DNA from: Microvirga zambiensis WSM3693
GTDB lineage: Bacteria > Pseudomonadota > Alphaproteobacteria > Rhizobiales > Beijerinckiaceae
Length of the DNA stretch: 64,000 nt
Reading direction: 5' to 3'
Assembly: GCF_016735695.1 (NCBI RefSeq)
Contig: NZ_JAERQD010000007.1
Span: 62,001 to 126,000 of the forward strand
Position numbers and translations under genes: made by a program. The notes under the pieces are model-generated. The model worked only from the letters and a program-made list of their open reading frames with translations, was not told the DNA's origin and made no database searches. Of this stretch, positions 9,190 to 19,271 are shown piece after piece (the stretch's first letter is position 1; each line of letters opens with the position of its first letter).

Positions 9190-9771
9190 TTACCGCCCCA
9201 GGATCCCCCGAATCGCCTCGGTCACCTCGTCGATCGGCCTCATGCCATCGGCGGTCTTCAGCGCGCCCTTGCTGTCGTAATAGGCCGAAAGCGGAGCCGT
9301 CTGATTCCGGTAGGCCTCGAGCCGGGTCTTGAACACGTCCGGATTGTCATCCTTGCGGACCGGTTCGCCGCGGGCCTCGGTGTCCTTGGCACGTTTGACG
9401 ATCCGCTCGACCAGCTCGCCCTCGTTCACCTTGAATTCGATGACGGCGTCGAGCTTCAGGCCCTTGTCGGCGAGCATCCTGTCGAAAGCCTCGGCCTGGG
9501 CCACGGTGCGGGGAAACCCGTCGAGGATGAAGCCGCCCTTGGCATCCTGCTCCTCGATCCGGTCGGCGATGATCCCGACGACGATGTCGTCGGACACCAG
9601 GTCGCCCCGGTCCATGACAGCTTTGGCCTTGAGGCCGACCGGCGTACCGGCCGCCACAGCTGCGCGGAGCATGTCGCCGGTGGAAAGCTGGGGAATTCCC
9701 AGCCGCTCGACCAGACGCACGGCCTGAGTGCCTTTTCCGGCTCCCGGCGGCCCCAGCAGGATGATCCTCAT
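9190..9771 (-). CDS. adk: Adenylate kinase (short form)
   Basis: A 193-residue adenylate kinase catalysing ATP + AMP = 2 ADP. P-loop [10 protein letters not shown] lies at residues 7-16, the AMP-binding segment [10 protein letters not shown] at about 30-39 and GFPRT at about 84-88. It lacks the long zinc-type LID domain, as in the short isoform of alphaproteobacteria. I start at the ATG at 9771, which places [10 protein letters not shown] at the N-terminus; an upstream in-frame codon would add five residues. It follows secY, as in many spc operons, but a ~147-bp gap with two inverted repeats lies between them, so it may be partly uncoupled. Confidence 0.95.
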   Translation of the reverse strand: MRIILLGPPGAGKGTQAVRLVERLGIPQLSTGDMLRAAVAAGTPVGLKAKAVMDRGDLVSDDIVVGIIADRIEEQDAKGGFILDGFPRTVAQAEAFDRMLADKGLKLDAVIEFKVNEGELVERIVKRAKDTEARGEPVRKDDNPDVFKTRLEAYRNQTAPLSAYYDSKGALKTADGMRPIDEVTEAIRGILGR

Positions 9772-9834
9772 CGACGTCCCCCTCACTTCGTCGAGAAATG
9801 CCCGCCTTCAGGCGAGATCTTTCAGTCTAGAGCC

Positions 9835-9863
9835 GGTCCCTTTGCAGGGACCAACTCTCTTTT
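9835..9863 (+). other. Hairpin followed by T-run between adk and secY
   Basis: GGTCCCT (9835-9841) and AGGGACC (9846-9852) form a 7-bp stem. On the plus strand it is followed within a few bases by TCTCTTTTTT, a terminator-like arrangement, although no plus-strand gene immediately precedes it. It may limit antisense transcription into secY. Confidence 0.4.
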
Positions 9864-9873
9864 TTAACTTATC

Positions 9874-9916
9874 GCATTTTCTAACGGCGAACCGGATCCA
9901 CTTCGCCTGAAAATGC
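9874..9916. repeat. Interrupted palindrome, repeat family B copy 1
   Basis: Outer arms GCATTTTC (from 9874) and GAAAATGC (ending 9916), with inner arms GGCGAA/TTCGCC around CCGGATCCAC. It begins 1 bp beyond the secY stop codon. A closely similar element follows the metallo-hydrolase gene at 50099-50140, so this is a dispersed intergenic repeat rather than a chance hairpin. Confidence 0.7.
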
Positions 9917-9917
9917 T

Positions 9918-11255
9918 TCAGCGTCTGCGCGCGCCTTTGAGCTTCGCCTTCTTGACGAGACCCTCATACTGGTGAGCCAGGAGATGGCCGTGCACCTGCG
10001 CGACGGTGTCCATGGTAACAGACACCACGATCAGAAGCGAAGTGCCGCCAAAGTAGAATGGCAAAGCCGCGTAAGACACCAGTAGCTCGGGAATCAGGCA
10101 GATGATCACCAGATAGGCGGCGCCCAGCACCGTGATGCGGGTCAGAACCTGATCGATGAAATCGGCCGTGCGCTCGCCGGGACGGATGCCCGGGATGAAG
10201 CCGCCCTGCTTTTTCAGGTTGTCGGCAGTCTCCGTCGGGTTGAAGACGATCGCCGTGTAGAAGAAGGCGAAGAACACGATCAGCGCCGCATACATGAACA
10301 TGTAGGCGGGACGCCCGTGACCGAGATAGGCCGTCAGCATGGAGATGATGCCGGTACCGTCCGTGTTCGTCTGGAAGCTGGCGATGGTGGCCGGCAGCAG
10401 CAGGAGCGACGAGGCGAAGATCGGCGGAATCACGCCCGAGGTGTTCAGCTTGAGCGGCAAGAACGAGGTTTGCCCCTCATACATCCGGTTGCCGACCTGG
10501 CGTTTCGGATAATTGATGAGCAGACGGCGCTGGGCGCGCTCCATGAACACGACGAAATAGATGATGGCCACGGCCATGACGATGACGCCGAGAATCAGGC
10601 CGGTGGAGATCGCGCCCTGGCGGCCGAGTTCGAGAGTTCCGGCGATGGCGTTCGGCAGGTTCGCCACGATACCCGCGAAAATGATCAGGGAGGTGCCGTT
10701 GCCGATGCCGCGGGAGGTGATCTGCTCGCCCAGCCACATCAGGAACATGGTGCCACCGGTGAGCGTGATCACGGTCGAGATGAGGAAGAACGGACCTGGC
10801 GCCTGCACGATCGTGCCGGAGCTCTGCAATCCGACCGCGATGCCCCAAGACTGGAACACGGCCAGGAGAACCGTGAGATAGCGGGTGTACTGGTTCAGGA
10901 TCTTGCGGCCCGCCTCCCCTTCCTTCTTGAGCGCCTCGAGAGAGGGCAGGACGGAGGTGAGGAGCTGAATGATGATCGAGGCCGAAATATACGGCATGAT
11001 GTTCAGGGCGAAGATGGCCATGCGCTCCACGGCGCCGCCCGAGAACATGTTGAAGAGGCCGAGCACGCCGCCGCTGGCGTTCTGGAAGCTCTGCCTGAGA
11101 GCTTCCGGATCGATGCCGGGAAGCGGGATGTAGGTGCCGAGACGGTAGACGATGAGCGCGCCCAAGGTGAACCAGATGCGCTTTTTCAGCTCATCGGCCT
11201 TCGCGATGGCGCCGAAATTGATGTTTGCCGCAAGTTGCTCGGCTGCTGAGGCCAT
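9918..11255 (-). CDS. secY: Preprotein translocase subunit SecY
   Basis: A 445-residue inner-membrane channel subunit of the Sec translocon with about ten hydrophobic segments. The N-terminus includes YRLGTYIPLPGID, the plug/TM2 region GGAVERMAIFALNIMPYISASI, and the C-terminal cytoplasmic tail ends KAKLKGARRR. It works with SecE (encoded here at 41252) and SecG. It is the penultimate gene of the spc operon, preceded by rplO. Confidence 0.98.
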   Translation of the reverse strand: MASAAEQLAANINFGAIAKADELKKRIWFTLGALIVYRLGTYIPLPGIDPEALRQSFQNASGGVLGLFNMFSGGAVERMAIFALNIMPYISASIIIQLLTSVLPSLEALKKEGEAGRKILNQYTRYLTVLLAVFQSWGIAVGLQSSGTIVQAPGPFFLISTVITLTGGTMFLMWLGEQITSRGIGNGTSLIIFAGIVANLPNAIAGTLELGRQGAISTGLILGVIVMAVAIIYFVVFMERAQRRLLINYPKRQVGNRMYEGQTSFLPLKLNTSGVIPPIFASSLLLLPATIASFQTNTDGTGIISMLTAYLGHGRPAYMFMYAALIVFFAFFYTAIVFNPTETADNLKKQGGFIPGIRPGERTADFIDQVLTRITVLGAAYLVIICLIPELLVSYAALPFYFGGTSLLIVVSVTMDTVAQVHGHLLAHQYEGLVKKAKLKGARRR

Positions 11256-11360
11256 AGTGGTGTCCCCGAAATACCTGAACCGTGATGGTCATCACGCAAA
11301 CGGCGGCCACGCGATCAGACGCGGGCCGCCGCCTGGATCCTAGTCAATGTGGGCGCTGGC

Positions 11361-11834
11361 TCACGCCTGCGCAACGGCACCCAGCAGGGTGACCGAGCCA
11401 CCAGCCTTCTCGATCGCCTCGACGGCCGACTTGGAGGCGCCGTGGACCTGGAAGGAAAGCTTCGTCTTGAGCTCGCCGACGCCGAGGATCTTCACGCCGT
11501 CGCGCGGCTTGGAGACCACGCCCGCAGCCACTAGCGTCTCGACGGTGACGGCAGCGCCCGTGTCGAGCTTGCCGGCCTCGATGGCCTGCTGGATGCGGCC
11601 GACATTGACCTCGTTCAGCTCGATCGCGTTCGGCTTGTTGAAGCCGCGCTTCGGCAGACGACGGTGCAGAGGCATCTGACCGCCTTCGAAGCCCTTGATC
11701 GCCACGCCGGTACGGGACTTCTGTCCCTTCACGCCGCGACCACCGGTCTTGCCCTTGCCGGAGCCGATACCACGGCCGACGCGCATGCGGTTCTTGGTGG
11801 AACCTTCGTTGTCACGAATTTCGTTGAGTTTCAT
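11361..11834 (-). CDS. rplO: 50S ribosomal protein L15
   Basis: A 157-residue L15, late-assembling in the large subunit, with the Gly/Lys-rich N-terminus ([24 protein letters not shown]). I start at MKLNEIRD (11834), the canonical N-terminus; the longer frame's extra nine residues have no family support. It sits 10 bp after rpmD and ~105 bp ahead of secY. Confidence 0.97.
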   Translation of the reverse strand: MKLNEIRDNEGSTKNRMRVGRGIGSGKGKTGGRGVKGQKSRTGVAIKGFEGGQMPLHRRLPKRGFNKPNAIELNEVNVGRIQQAIEAGKLDTGAAVTVETLVAAGVVSKPRDGVKILGVGELKTKLSFQVHGASKSAVEAIEKAGGSVTLLGAVAQA

Positions 11835-11844
11835 GACGCTCTCC

Positions 11845-12054
11845 TCACTGCCCGTCGACAACGCGCACGAGGTGCTTGACCTTTTCGATCATGCCGCGAA
11901 CTGCAGGCGTGTCTTCCAAGGTCGAAGTACGGTGAAGCTTGTTGAGCTTGAGGCCGACCAGCGTCTGGCGCTGCTTGGCTTCGCGGCGGATCGGCGAACC
12001 GATCTGCTCAACGGTGACGGTGCTCTTCTCTGAAGCAGCGGGCTTCTTTGCCAT
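11845..12054 (-). CDS. rpmD: 50S ribosomal protein L30
   Basis: A 69-residue L30 with the conserved core [26 protein letters not shown] and a short Lys/Ser N-terminal extension. Start chosen at MAKKPA; another ATG lies two codons upstream. It lies between rpsE and rplO, the standard spc order. Confidence 0.95.
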   Translation of the reverse strand: MAKKPAASEKSTVTVEQIGSPIRREAKQRQTLVGLKLNKLHRTSTLEDTPAVRGMIEKVKHLVRVVDGQ

Positions 12055-12068
12055 TGTCAAAGCCTCCC

Positions 12069-12638
12069 TTACGCTTCAGCGCCAGCGGCTTCGCCGGCAT
12101 CCGCATCGCGGCGGCGAGCCTGCAGCGTCGAGACCTTCAGGCCACGGCGAGCGGCGACCGAACGCGGGCTGTCCTCGTTCTTGAGCGCATCGAAGGTCGC
12201 GCGGACGAGGTTGTACGGGTTCGACGAGCCGAGCGACTTGGCGACCACGTCCTGCATGCCCACCACTTCGAAGACGGCGCGCATCGGGCCGCCGGCGATG
12301 ATGCCGGTACCCTGAGGAGCGGCACGCAGCACGACCTTGCCGGCGCCGTGGCGGCCGTTGACGTCGTGATGGAGCGTACGGCCTTCGCGAAGGGCGACGC
12401 GGATCATGGAGCGCTTGGCAGCATCCGTAGCCTTACGGATCGCTTCCGGCACTTCACGGGCCTTGCCGTGGCCGAAGCCGACGCGGCCCTTCTGGTCGCC
12501 GACGACGACGAGAGCAGCAAAGCCGAAGCGACGGCCGCCCTTCACCACCTTGGCGACGCGGTTGATGTGGACCAGGCGGTCCACGAATTCGCTGTCGCGC
12601 TCTTCGCGATCAGCACGTTCTCTAGGTTCTCTAGCCAT
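12069..12638 (-). CDS. rpsE: 30S ribosomal protein S5
   Basis: A 189-residue S5 that helps decoding accuracy. The N-terminal double-stranded RNA-binding domain ([20 protein letters not shown]) and the S5 C-terminal domain are present. Start set at [12 protein letters not shown]; four more in-frame residues are possible upstream. The C-terminal Ala/Glu tail is slightly extended, as in relatives. Confidence 0.97.
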   Translation of the reverse strand: MAREPRERADREERDSEFVDRLVHINRVAKVVKGGRRFGFAALVVVGDQKGRVGFGHGKAREVPEAIRKATDAAKRSMIRVALREGRTLHHDVNGRHGAGKVVLRAAPQGTGIIAGGPMRAVFEVVGMQDVVAKSLGSSNPYNLVRATFDALKNEDSPRSVAARRGLKVSTLQARRRDADAGEAAGAEA

Positions 12639-12701
12639 GAGACCTCTCACTTGCGCGGGCGGCGGGCCCGCTCGCTAAGGGTTTTCGGATTATACCCGCC
12701 G

Positions 12702-13064
12702 TTAGAAATCCAGACCGCTTTCACGGGCAGCGTCGGCCAGAGCCTTGACGCGGCCATGATAGAGGTAGCCCGAGCGGTCGAAGATGACCTGCTTCACGCC
12801 GGCAGCAACCGCGCGCTCTGCAACGAGCTTGCCCACTTCCTTCGCCGCATCCATCGTGGCGCCGGTCTTGAGCTTGCCCTTGAGGTCAGCCTCGATCGTC
12901 GAAGCCGAGGCGACCGTGTGGCCGCGCACGTCATCGATGACCTGGGCATAGATTTGCTTGGACGAACGGAAGACCGACAAACGCGGACGGCCATTCGCTG
13001 CCTTCTTGATCGCACGGCGCACACGAGCCTTGCGGCGATCTTCAGCGCCTTTCTTCTCAGCCAT
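12702..13064 (-). CDS. rplR: 50S ribosomal protein L18
   Basis: A 120-residue 5S rRNA-binding L18 with [20 protein letters not shown] and the C-terminal [26 protein letters not shown]. Length and order (rplF-rplR-rpsE) are normal. Confidence 0.97.
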   Translation of the reverse strand: MAEKKGAEDRRKARVRRAIKKAANGRPRLSVFRSSKQIYAQVIDDVRGHTVASASTIEADLKGKLKTGATMDAAKEVGKLVAERAVAAGVKQVIFDRSGYLYHGRVKALADAARESGLDF

Positions 13065-13076
13065 GATACGTCGTCC

Positions 13077-13610
13077 TTACTTCTTCTTGCCTTCCTTGCG
13101 GAAGATGAACTCGTCGGAGTACTTCACGCCCTTGCCCTTATAGGGCTCCGGACCGCGATATTCGCGGATCTCGGCGGCGGTCTGACCGACGACCTGCTTG
13201 TCGATGCCGGCAACGACCACCTCGGTCGGCTTCGGCGTCGTAATCGTGACACCGGCCGGGATCGCGTAGTCGATATCGTGGCTGTAGCCCAGCGACAGCT
13301 TCAGCACCTTGCCAGCGACGGCGGCCTTGTAGCCGACGCCGTTGATCTCGAGGCGCTTCTCGAAGCCCTTGGACACGCCCTCGACCAGGTTCGCCACCTG
13401 AGCGCGGGACATGCCCCACTTCGACCGGGCCGTCTTGGACTCGTCGCGCGGATTGACCGACACGGCGCCGTTCTCAAGAGCAACCGACACTTCTTCGGGA
13501 ACGACGAACGAAAGCTCGCCCTTCGAACCCTTAACCTTCACCATCTGACCGTCAACGGTAGCCGTCACTCCGGACGGAACCGTAACGGGCTTCTTGCCTA
13601 CTCGGGACAT
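13077..13610 (-). CDS. rplF: 50S ribosomal protein L6
   Basis: A 177-residue L6 with the duplicated L6 fold. It starts MSRVGKKPV and holds the C-terminal signature [14 protein letters not shown]. It lies between rpsH and rplR in the spc operon. Confidence 0.98.
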   Translation of the reverse strand: MSRVGKKPVTVPSGVTATVDGQMVKVKGSKGELSFVVPEEVSVALENGAVSVNPRDESKTARSKWGMSRAQVANLVEGVSKGFEKRLEINGVGYKAAVAGKVLKLSLGYSHDIDYAIPAGVTITTPKPTEVVVAGIDKQVVGQTAAEIREYRGPEPYKGKGVKYSDEFIFRKEGKKK

Positions 13611-13646
13611 TTTCGAATCTCCGTGGTTCTGTGCGGGTGCTAAGGC

Positions 13647-14042
13647 TTAGAAGACCTTGCAGAGCACTTCGCCGCCCACGTTCTTCTCCCGGGCCTCGTG
13701 ATCGGCCATCACGCCCTGGGGCGTCGAGAGAATGGTGATGCCCAGGCCATCGGCCACGCGCGGCATGGTGTCGACGGAAGCGTACACGCGGCGGCCCGGC
13801 TTGGAGACGCGCTCGATGGAGCGGATCACCGGCTGGCCGTCATAGTACTTGAGCTCGATCGAGAACTCGGTGCGGCCGTTGCCGAACTCGGTCTGCGAGA
13901 AGTCGCGGATATAGCCTTCGGACTTCAGGACCTCGAGAACGCGAGCGCGAAGCTTCGAGCCGGGGGTGGAAACGGACCCGCGACGGCGCATCTGCGCGTT
14001 ACGGATACGGGTGAGCATATCGCCCAACGGATCGTTGATCAT
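13647..14042 (-). CDS. rpsH: 30S ribosomal protein S8
   Basis: A 131-residue S8, a primary 16S rRNA binder. In E. coli it is also the translational repressor of the spc operon, acting near rplE. It starts [16 protein letters not shown] and ends in the S8 signature [29 protein letters not shown]. No defects seen. Confidence 0.98.
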   Translation of the reverse strand: MINDPLGDMLTRIRNAQMRRRGSVSTPGSKLRARVLEVLKSEGYIRDFSQTEFGNGRTEFSIELKYYDGQPVIRSIERVSKPGRRVYASVDTMPRVADGLGITILSTPQGVMADHEAREKNVGGEVLCKVF

Positions 14043-14057
14043 ATGATGCTCTCCCCC

Positions 14058-14363
14058 TTACCAGCTGGATTTCACGAGGCCCGGGATCAGGCCCTTGTTG
14101 CCGAGCTCGCGCAGAGCGATACGCGACATGCCGAGCTTGCGGTAATACGCACGCGGACGGCCCGTGATCTCGCAACGGTTGCGGATGCGGGTCTTGCTCG
14201 CGTTGCGCGGCAGCTCAGCCAGCTTGAGGCGCGCCTCGAAGCGCTCCTCCATGGACTTCGACTCGTCGTTGGCGACCGCCAGGAGGCGCTCGCGGCGGCC
14301 GGCGAACTTCTTCACCAGCTCACGACGATGCTTGTTCTTCTCAATAGCGCTTTTCTTAGCCAT
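14058..14363 (-). CDS. rpsN: 30S ribosomal protein S14 (zinc-independent type)
   Basis: A 101-residue long-form S14 that lacks the CxxC zinc knuckle. Conserved C-terminus [22 protein letters not shown] followed by [11 protein letters not shown]. It lies between rplE and rpsH. Confidence 0.98.
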   Translation of the reverse strand: MAKKSAIEKNKHRRELVKKFAGRRERLLAVANDESKSMEERFEARLKLAELPRNASKTRIRNRCEITGRPRAYYRKLGMSRIALRELGNKGLIPGLVKSSW

Positions 14364-14402
14364 GCTTTTATCTCCAGTGTCCGCGTTTGAGGACGGTTAT
14401 CC

Positions 14403-14969
14403 TCACTGCCGGAACGGGAAGTTGAAGTGACGCAGCAGGGCGCGGGCTTCGTCGTCAGTCTTCGCCGTGGTGGTGATGATGACGTCCATGCCCCAGACCT
14501 GCTCGACCCGGTCATAGTTGATCTCAGGGAACACCAGGTGCTCCTTGATACCCATTGCGTAGTTGCCGCGGCCGTCGAACGACTTCGGGTTCAGGCCCCG
14601 GAAGTCGCGGACGCGGGGAAGCGCAACGGTCACGAGACGGTCAAGGAACTCGTACATGCGAGCCTTGCGCAGCGTAACCTTGGCGCCGATCGGCATGCCC
14701 TCGCGAACCTTGAACTGCGAGATAGCCTTGCGGGCCCGCGTGATCACCGGCTTCTGGCCGGCGATGAGCGCGAGATCGCCGGCGGCGACCGTAGCTTTCT
14801 TCGAGTCCGCGGTCGACTCGCCAACGCCCATGTTGAGGACGATCTTCTCGATCGTCGGCACTTCCATGGGGTTCTTGTAGCCGAATTCTTCAATGAGCTT
14901 CGGACGCACCACTTCCTCGTAGTGCTTCTTCAGCCGCGGCGTGTAGCCGTCCACCTGGGCCTTAGCCAT
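14403..14969 (-). CDS. rplE: 50S ribosomal protein L5
   Basis: A 188-residue L5 that binds 5S rRNA and contacts the P-site tRNA. It contains [15 protein letters not shown] and [21 protein letters not shown]. Its start overlaps the end of rplX by 8 bp, indicating translational coupling. Confidence 0.98.
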   Translation of the reverse strand: MAKAQVDGYTPRLKKHYEEVVRPKLIEEFGYKNPMEVPTIEKIVLNMGVGESTADSKKATVAAGDLALIAGQKPVITRARKAISQFKVREGMPIGAKVTLRKARMYEFLDRLVTVALPRVRDFRGLNPKSFDGRGNYAMGIKEHLVFPEINYDRVEQVWGMDVIITTTAKTDDEARALLRHFNFPFRQ

Positions 14970-15279
14970 CGATCAGGTCCCCCGAACGCTTGGCGAAACG
15001 GACCTTGCGGCCGTCTTCGAGAGTTTTGAAACCAACCCGGGTCGGCTTGCCGTCCTTCGGGTCCGCATAGGCCAGGTTCGACAGGTGGATCGACGCCTCT
15101 TTCGAGATGATGCCGCCCTCAGAGTTTGCCGACTGGCGCGTGTGACGCTTCACGAGGTTCACGCCACGCACGAGCGCGCGCTCTTCCTTGGGGAGCATCT
15201 GCACGACTTCACCGGTCTTGCCCTTGTCGCGACCGGTCAGGACGACGACCTTATCGCCCTTCTTGATCTTCGCGGCCAT
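14962..15279 (-). CDS. rplX: 50S ribosomal protein L24
   Basis: A 105-residue L24, an assembly initiator, with the KOW motif near the start ([22 protein letters not shown]). The start codon overlaps the rplN stop by one base (TAATG) and the 3' end overlaps rplE. Confidence 0.97.
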   Translation of the reverse strand: MAAKIKKGDKVVVLTGRDKGKTGEVVQMLPKEERALVRGVNLVKRHTRQSANSEGGIISKEASIHLSNLAYADPKDGKPTRVGFKTLEDGRKVRFAKRSGDLIDG

Positions 15280-15647
15280 TAGAGCACCTCCGGCGCAAGC
15301 GAAATGATTTTCATGTGGTTCTTGGCACGCAGTTCACGCGGAACGGGGCCGAAGATACGGGTGCCGACCGGCTCTTTCTGATTGTTGATCAGAACGGCGG
15401 CATTACGGTCGAAACGGATGACCGAGCCGTCAGCGCGACGGATGTCCTTCGCGGTGCGCACGACGACCGCCTTCATGACGTCGCCCTTCTTCACGCGGCC
15501 GCGCGGAATAGCCTCTTTCACGGATACGACGATGATGTCGCCCACCGAAGCGTACTTACGCTTCGAACCGCCGAGAACCTTGATGCACATCACGCGACGG
15601 GCGCCGGAATTATCGGCGACGTCAAGATTCGTCTGCATCTGGATCAT
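15279..15647 (-). CDS. rplN: 50S ribosomal protein L14
   Basis: A 122-residue L14, the exact length of the family. It starts [21 protein letters not shown] reject the 14-residue longer frame because the ATG at 15647 gives the canonical N-terminus. A 165-bp gap, large for this operon, lies upstream and holds a promoter candidate, matching the E. coli arrangement in which the spc operon starts at rplN. Confidence 0.98.
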   Translation of the reverse strand: MIQMQTNLDVADNSGARRVMCIKVLGGSKRKYASVGDIIVVSVKEAIPRGRVKKGDVMKAVVVRTAKDIRRADGSVIRFDRNAAVLINNQKEPVGTRIFGPVPRELRAKNHMKIISLAPEVL

Positions 15648-15766
15648 GGCTTTGATCCTTTCCTTTGTTTCAGACAGGTTTCCGGGCAAAAGGCACTATT
15701 GCCCCCCGGACTACGCCTGACGGGGATCTCATGTCCCCTGCCCTTCAAATGTCGAGAGAGGCGGCC

Positions 15767-15794
15767 GTATACACGAACCGCCCCCGTTAGACAA
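15767..15794 (-). promoter_or_regulatory. Candidate spc promoter ahead of rplN
   Basis: On the minus strand TTGTCT (15789-15794) and GTATAC (15767-15772) are 16 bp apart, inside the unusually long rpsQ-rplN gap. In E. coli the separate spc promoter occupies this same gene position. The match is moderate. Confidence 0.45.
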
Positions 15795-15812
15795 GCCCTT
15801 ACGGCGGCCTTT

Positions 15813-16052
15813 TCAGGCCTTCGCTTGGTCGACGAGCACCCAGGTCTTGAGTTTGGAGAGCGGCTTGGTCTCTTCAATGAAGACCGTGTCGCCCACCTTG
15901 GCTGTGTTGTTCTCGTCGTGAGCGTGGTAGTTCTTCGTCTTACGCACGGTCTTCTTCATGACCGGGTGCGTGAAACGGCGCTCCACCTTCACGACGACCG
16001 TCTTGTCCTGCTTATCGCTGACAACGACGCCCTGCAAAACGCGCTTCGGCAT
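15813..16052 (-). CDS. rpsQ: 30S ribosomal protein S17
   Basis: A 79-residue S17, one of the first proteins to bind 16S rRNA, starting [21 protein letters not shown]. It is the last gene of the S10 group before the 165-bp gap that precedes rplN. Confidence 0.97.
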   Translation of the reverse strand: MPKRVLQGVVVSDKQDKTVVVKVERRFTHPVMKKTVRKTKNYHAHDENNTAKVGDTVFIEETKPLSKLKTWVLVDQAKA

Positions 16053-16064
16053 CTCGATTTCCTC

Positions 16065-16277
16065 TTAAGCCTTAGCCGCAGCGGTCTTGTTGCGCTGCAG
16101 CGTCTTGACGCGGGCGATGTCCCGACGGACCTCGCGAACGCGCCCGGTGTTCTCGAGCTGGCCGGTCGCGCGCTGAAAGCGGAGGTTGAACTGCTCCTTC
16201 TTCAGGTTCAGCAACTCGTCCGACAGCTGGTCCTTCGACATCGCGTTGAGGTCGGAGGCTCTCTGCTTAGACTTCAT
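16065..16277 (-). CDS. rpmC: 50S ribosomal protein L29
   Basis: A 70-residue helical L29 that lies by the exit tunnel and helps dock SRP and trigger factor. The core reads [37 protein letters not shown]. The start [10 protein letters not shown] (16277) is preferred over a frame extended by seven residues. Confidence 0.95.
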   Translation of the reverse strand: MKSKQRASDLNAMSKDQLSDELLNLKKEQFNLRFQRATGQLENTGRVREVRRDIARVKTLQRNKTAAAKA

Positions 16278-16287
16278 GATCCCCTCC

Positions 16288-16701
16288 TTACTCGGCAATG
16301 CGCTGAATGAAGCGCGTCTTGATCGGAAGCTTCGCCGCGCCGAGGCGCAGGGCCTCGCGGGCGATATCCTCCGCCACGCCGTCGATCTCGAACATGATAC
16401 GGCCCGGCTTCACCTTGGCCGCCCAGAATTCGGGAGCGCCCTTGCCCTTACCCATACGCACTTCGGTCGGCTTCGACGACACCGGCACGTCCGGGAAGAT
16501 GCGGATCCACACCCGGCCCGCGCGCTTCATGGCGCGGGTGATGGCGCGGCGGGCCGCTTCGATCTGGCGAGCGTTGACACGCTCGGGTTCCATCGCCTTC
16601 AGGCCGAACTGGCCGAAGTTGAGGTCCGTGCCGCCCTTCGCGGTGCCGGAGATACGGCCCTTGAACTGCTTACGGAACTTGGTTTTCTTCGGTTGCAACA
16701 T
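16288..16701 (-). CDS. rplP: 50S ribosomal protein L16
   Basis: A 137-residue L16 that contacts tRNA near the A site and 5S rRNA. It starts [16 protein letters not shown] and holds [26 protein letters not shown]. Position between rpsC and rpmC is standard. Confidence 0.98.
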   Translation of the reverse strand: MLQPKKTKFRKQFKGRISGTAKGGTDLNFGQFGLKAMEPERVNARQIEAARRAITRAMKRAGRVWIRIFPDVPVSSKPTEVRMGKGKGAPEFWAAKVKPGRIMFEIDGVAEDIAREALRLGAAKLPIKTRFIQRIAE

Positions 16702-16725
16702 GGCAAACGTCTCCTGACCCCTCGG

Positions 16726-17430
16726 TTACGCCGCTTGCTCGCGGCGGCCACCGGAGCGGCCTCCTTCGTCATTCATCCGCTTGTCCTGTGCCATCGGGTC
16801 GTGCTCAAGGATTTCGCCCTTGAAGATCCAGACCTTGATGCCGCAGGTGCCATAGGTCGTGAAGGCCGTGGACGTACCGTAATCCACATCCGCACGCAGG
16901 GTGTGCAGCGGAACGCGGCCCTCGCGGTACCATTCCAGGCGGGCGATTTCAGCGCCACCCAGACGGCCCGAGCAGTTGATACGGATGCCCTCGGCGCCCA
17001 GACGCATCGCCGACTGAACGGCGCGCTTCATGGCGCGGCGGAACGCAACGCGGCGCTCGAGCTGCTGGGCGATCGAATCGGCCACCAGCGTCGCATCGAC
17101 TTCCGGCTTGCGGACTTCGACGATGTTGATCGCCACATCCGCGTCCGTCATCTTCGAGACGAGCTTGCGCAGCTTCTCGATGTCGGCACCCTTCTTGCCG
17201 ATCACAACGCCCGGACGACCCGAGTGGATGGTGACACGGCACTTCTTGTGCGGACGCTCGATGACGATCTTCGAAACGGCGGCCTGCTTGAGCTGCTTCA
17301 TGAGAGCTTCGCGGATCGCCATGTCCTCATGCATCAGCTTGGCATACTCGCCTTTGCCGGCGAACCAGCGCGAGTCCCAGGTCCGGTTGATGCCGAGCCG
17401 AAGACCGATCGGGTTGATTTTCTGACCCAT
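16726..17430 (-). CDS. rpsC: 30S ribosomal protein S3
   Basis: A 234-residue S3 at the mRNA entry channel. It starts [22 protein letters not shown], has the KH domain with [14 protein letters not shown] and a C-terminal domain with the [13 protein letters not shown] motif. The open frame runs 70 residues further upstream into rplV, but the canonical start is the ATG at 17430. The C-terminus ends in a short Gly/Arg/Glu tail. Confidence 0.98.
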   Translation of the reverse strand: MGQKINPIGLRLGINRTWDSRWFAGKGEYAKLMHEDMAIREALMKQLKQAAVSKIVIERPHKKCRVTIHSGRPGVVIGKKGADIEKLRKLVSKMTDADVAINIVEVRKPEVDATLVADSIAQQLERRVAFRRAMKRAVQSAMRLGAEGIRINCSGRLGGAEIARLEWYREGRVPLHTLRADVDYGTSTAFTTYGTCGIKVWIFKGEILEHDPMAQDKRMNDEGGRSGGRREQAA

Positions 17431-17441
17431 CTGGTTCTCCT

Positions 17442-17822
17442 TTATGCCTGTTCGGCAACTTCCCGAACCACGATCGTGAGGTTCGAGAAGGGCTTCATGA
17501 TACGAGCACCCCGGCCACGAGCCCGGGCGTGGAAGCGCTTCATGACGAGCGCCTTGCCGACATAAGCCTGGCTGACGACGAGATCGTCCACATCGAGGTT
17601 GTGGTTGTTCTCGGCGTTGGCAATGGCGCTCTCGAGGCACTTCTTCACGTCGCGAGCGATGCGCTTGCGGGAGAACTCGAGATCGGCGAGAGCCGAAGAA
17701 ACCTTCTTGCCGCGGATAAGGGCCGCAACAAGATTGAGCTTCTGGGGGCTGACGCGCAGCATGCGAGCGACGGCTTGAGCCTCGGTGTCGCTCAGTGCGC
17801 GAGGAGTCGCGGCCTTACCCAT
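17442..17822 (-). CDS. rplV: 50S ribosomal protein L22
   Basis: A 126-residue L22 whose beta-hairpin lines the exit tunnel. It contains [24 protein letters not shown] and the hairpin segment [23 protein letters not shown]. It overlaps no neighbour; rpsS ends 1 bp upstream. Confidence 0.98.
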   Translation of the reverse strand: MGKAATPRALSDTEAQAVARMLRVSPQKLNLVAALIRGKKVSSALADLEFSRKRIARDVKKCLESAIANAENNHNLDVDDLVVSQAYVGKALVMKRFHARARGRGARIMKPFSNLTIVVREVAEQA

Positions 17823-17823
17823 C

Positions 17824-18102
17824 TTACTTCCTCTTCGCCTTCTTGTCCGCCGCGTGGCCGTGGAAGGTGCGGGTCGGCGAGAACTCGCCGAACTTGTGAC
17901 CCACCATTTCCTCGCTCACGTTGACGGGAATGTGCTTCTGACCGTTGTAGACCCCAAACGTGAGGCCCACAAACTGCGGGAGGATCGTGGAGCGGCGGCT
18001 CCAGATCTTGATGACCTCGTTGCGGCCCGAACCACGGGCAGCCTCGGCCTTCTTGAGGAGGTAGCCGTCGACGAACGGACCCTTCCAAAGCGAACGTGCC
18101 AT
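17824..18102 (-). CDS. rpsS: 30S ribosomal protein S19
   Basis: A 92-residue S19, partner of S13 in the head of the small subunit. It starts [19 protein letters not shown] and carries [26 protein letters not shown]. Standard length and position. Confidence 0.98.
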   Translation of the reverse strand: MARSLWKGPFVDGYLLKKAEAARGSGRNEVIKIWSRRSTILPQFVGLTFGVYNGQKHIPVNVSEEMVGHKFGEFSPTRTFHGHAADKKAKRK

Positions 18103-18117
18103 GACGTGCCTCTATCC

Positions 18118-18954
18118 TTACTTCTTCCGAGCGTGACGGCTCGACACGATGAACTTGTCGGTCCGCTTGTTCGAACGGGTTTTCTTGCCTTTGGTCGGAA
18201 CGCCCCACGGGGAAACCGGGTGACGACCACCGGAGGTGCGGCCCTCACCACCACCGTGCGGGTGGTCGATCGGGTTCATGGCGACGCCGCGGTTATGCGG
18301 ACGCTTGCCGAGCCAGCGGTTACGACCGGCCTTGCCCACCGAGGTGTTCATGTGGTCCGGGTTCGACACCGCACCGACGCTGGCGAAGCACAGGCCATGG
18401 ACCATGCGCTGCTCGCCGGAGTTCAGGCGGACCGTCACGTAGCCCTGGTCACGACCCACGATCTGAGCGTAGGTGCCGGCGGAGCGGGCGAGAGCGCCGC
18501 CCTTGCCGATCTTCAGCTCGACATTGTGGATGATCGTTCCCACCGGCATGTTGCCGATCGGCATCGCGTTGCCCGGCTTAATGTCGACCTGCTCGCCGGC
18601 CGACACCTGATCGCCGACAGCCAGACGCTGCGGAGCCAGGATGTAGGCCTGCTCGCCGTCGGCGTAGCCGATGAGCGCGATGAAGGCGGTGCGGTTCGGA
18701 TCGTACTCGATCCGCTCCACGGTCGCCACATCGCCCAGGCGGGAGCGACGCTTGAAGTCGACCAGACGGAGGGTGCGCTTGTGCCCGCCGCCACGGAAGC
18801 GGACGGTCACGCGACCCAGGTTGTTACGGCCGCCGGAGGAGCTCTTGCCCTCCGTCAGCTTCTTGACCGGCTTGCCCTTGTAGAGCTCGCTGCGGTCGAC
18901 GATCACCAGCTGGCGCAGGCCGGGGGTGATTGGTTTGAATGTTTTCAAAGCCAT
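18118..18954 (-). CDS. rplB: 50S ribosomal protein L2
   Basis: A 278-residue L2, required for subunit association and peptidyl-transferase assembly. It starts [17 protein letters not shown] and contains the universally conserved stretch [14 protein letters not shown] with the essential histidine. C-terminus [20 protein letters not shown]. Confidence 0.98.
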   Translation of the reverse strand: MALKTFKPITPGLRQLVIVDRSELYKGKPVKKLTEGKSSSGGRNNLGRVTVRFRGGGHKRTLRLVDFKRRSRLGDVATVERIEYDPNRTAFIALIGYADGEQAYILAPQRLAVGDQVSAGEQVDIKPGNAMPIGNMPVGTIIHNVELKIGKGGALARSAGTYAQIVGRDQGYVTVRLNSGEQRMVHGLCFASVGAVSNPDHMNTSVGKAGRNRWLGKRPHNRGVAMNPIDHPHGGGEGRTSGGRHPVSPWGVPTKGKKTRSNKRTDKFIVSSRHARKK

Positions 18955-18974
18955 CGGATCACTCTCTCAACCGA

Positions 18975-19271
18975 TCAGAGGCCCGTCGTGACGTCGATGG
19001 TCTGGCCCTCTGCGAGGGTTACAACCGCCTTCTTCACGTCCGACCGCTGGCCGCGGGTGCCGCGGAACATCTTCACTTTGCCCTTGGTGACGAGCGTGTT
19101 GACGCTCTTCACCTTGACATCGAACAGCTTCTCAACCGCTTCCTTGATCTGCGGCTTCGTCGCATCCAGTCGAACCTTGAAGACGACCTTGTTCTGTTCG
19201 GACAGGGCCGTGGCCTTCTCGGTGATGACCGGGCTTACGATCACATCGTAATGGCGCGGGTCCAGGCTCAT
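18975..19271 (-). CDS. rplW: 50S ribosomal protein L23
   Basis: A 98-residue L23, the trigger-factor and SRP docking protein at the tunnel exit. Core [23 protein letters not shown]. It overlaps the end of rplD by 4 bp (ATGA), showing translational coupling. Confidence 0.97.
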   Translation of the reverse strand: MSLDPRHYDVIVSPVITEKATALSEQNKVVFKVRLDATKPQIKEAVEKLFDVKVKSVNTLVTKGKVKMFRGTRGQRSDVKKAVVTLAEGQTIDVTTGL

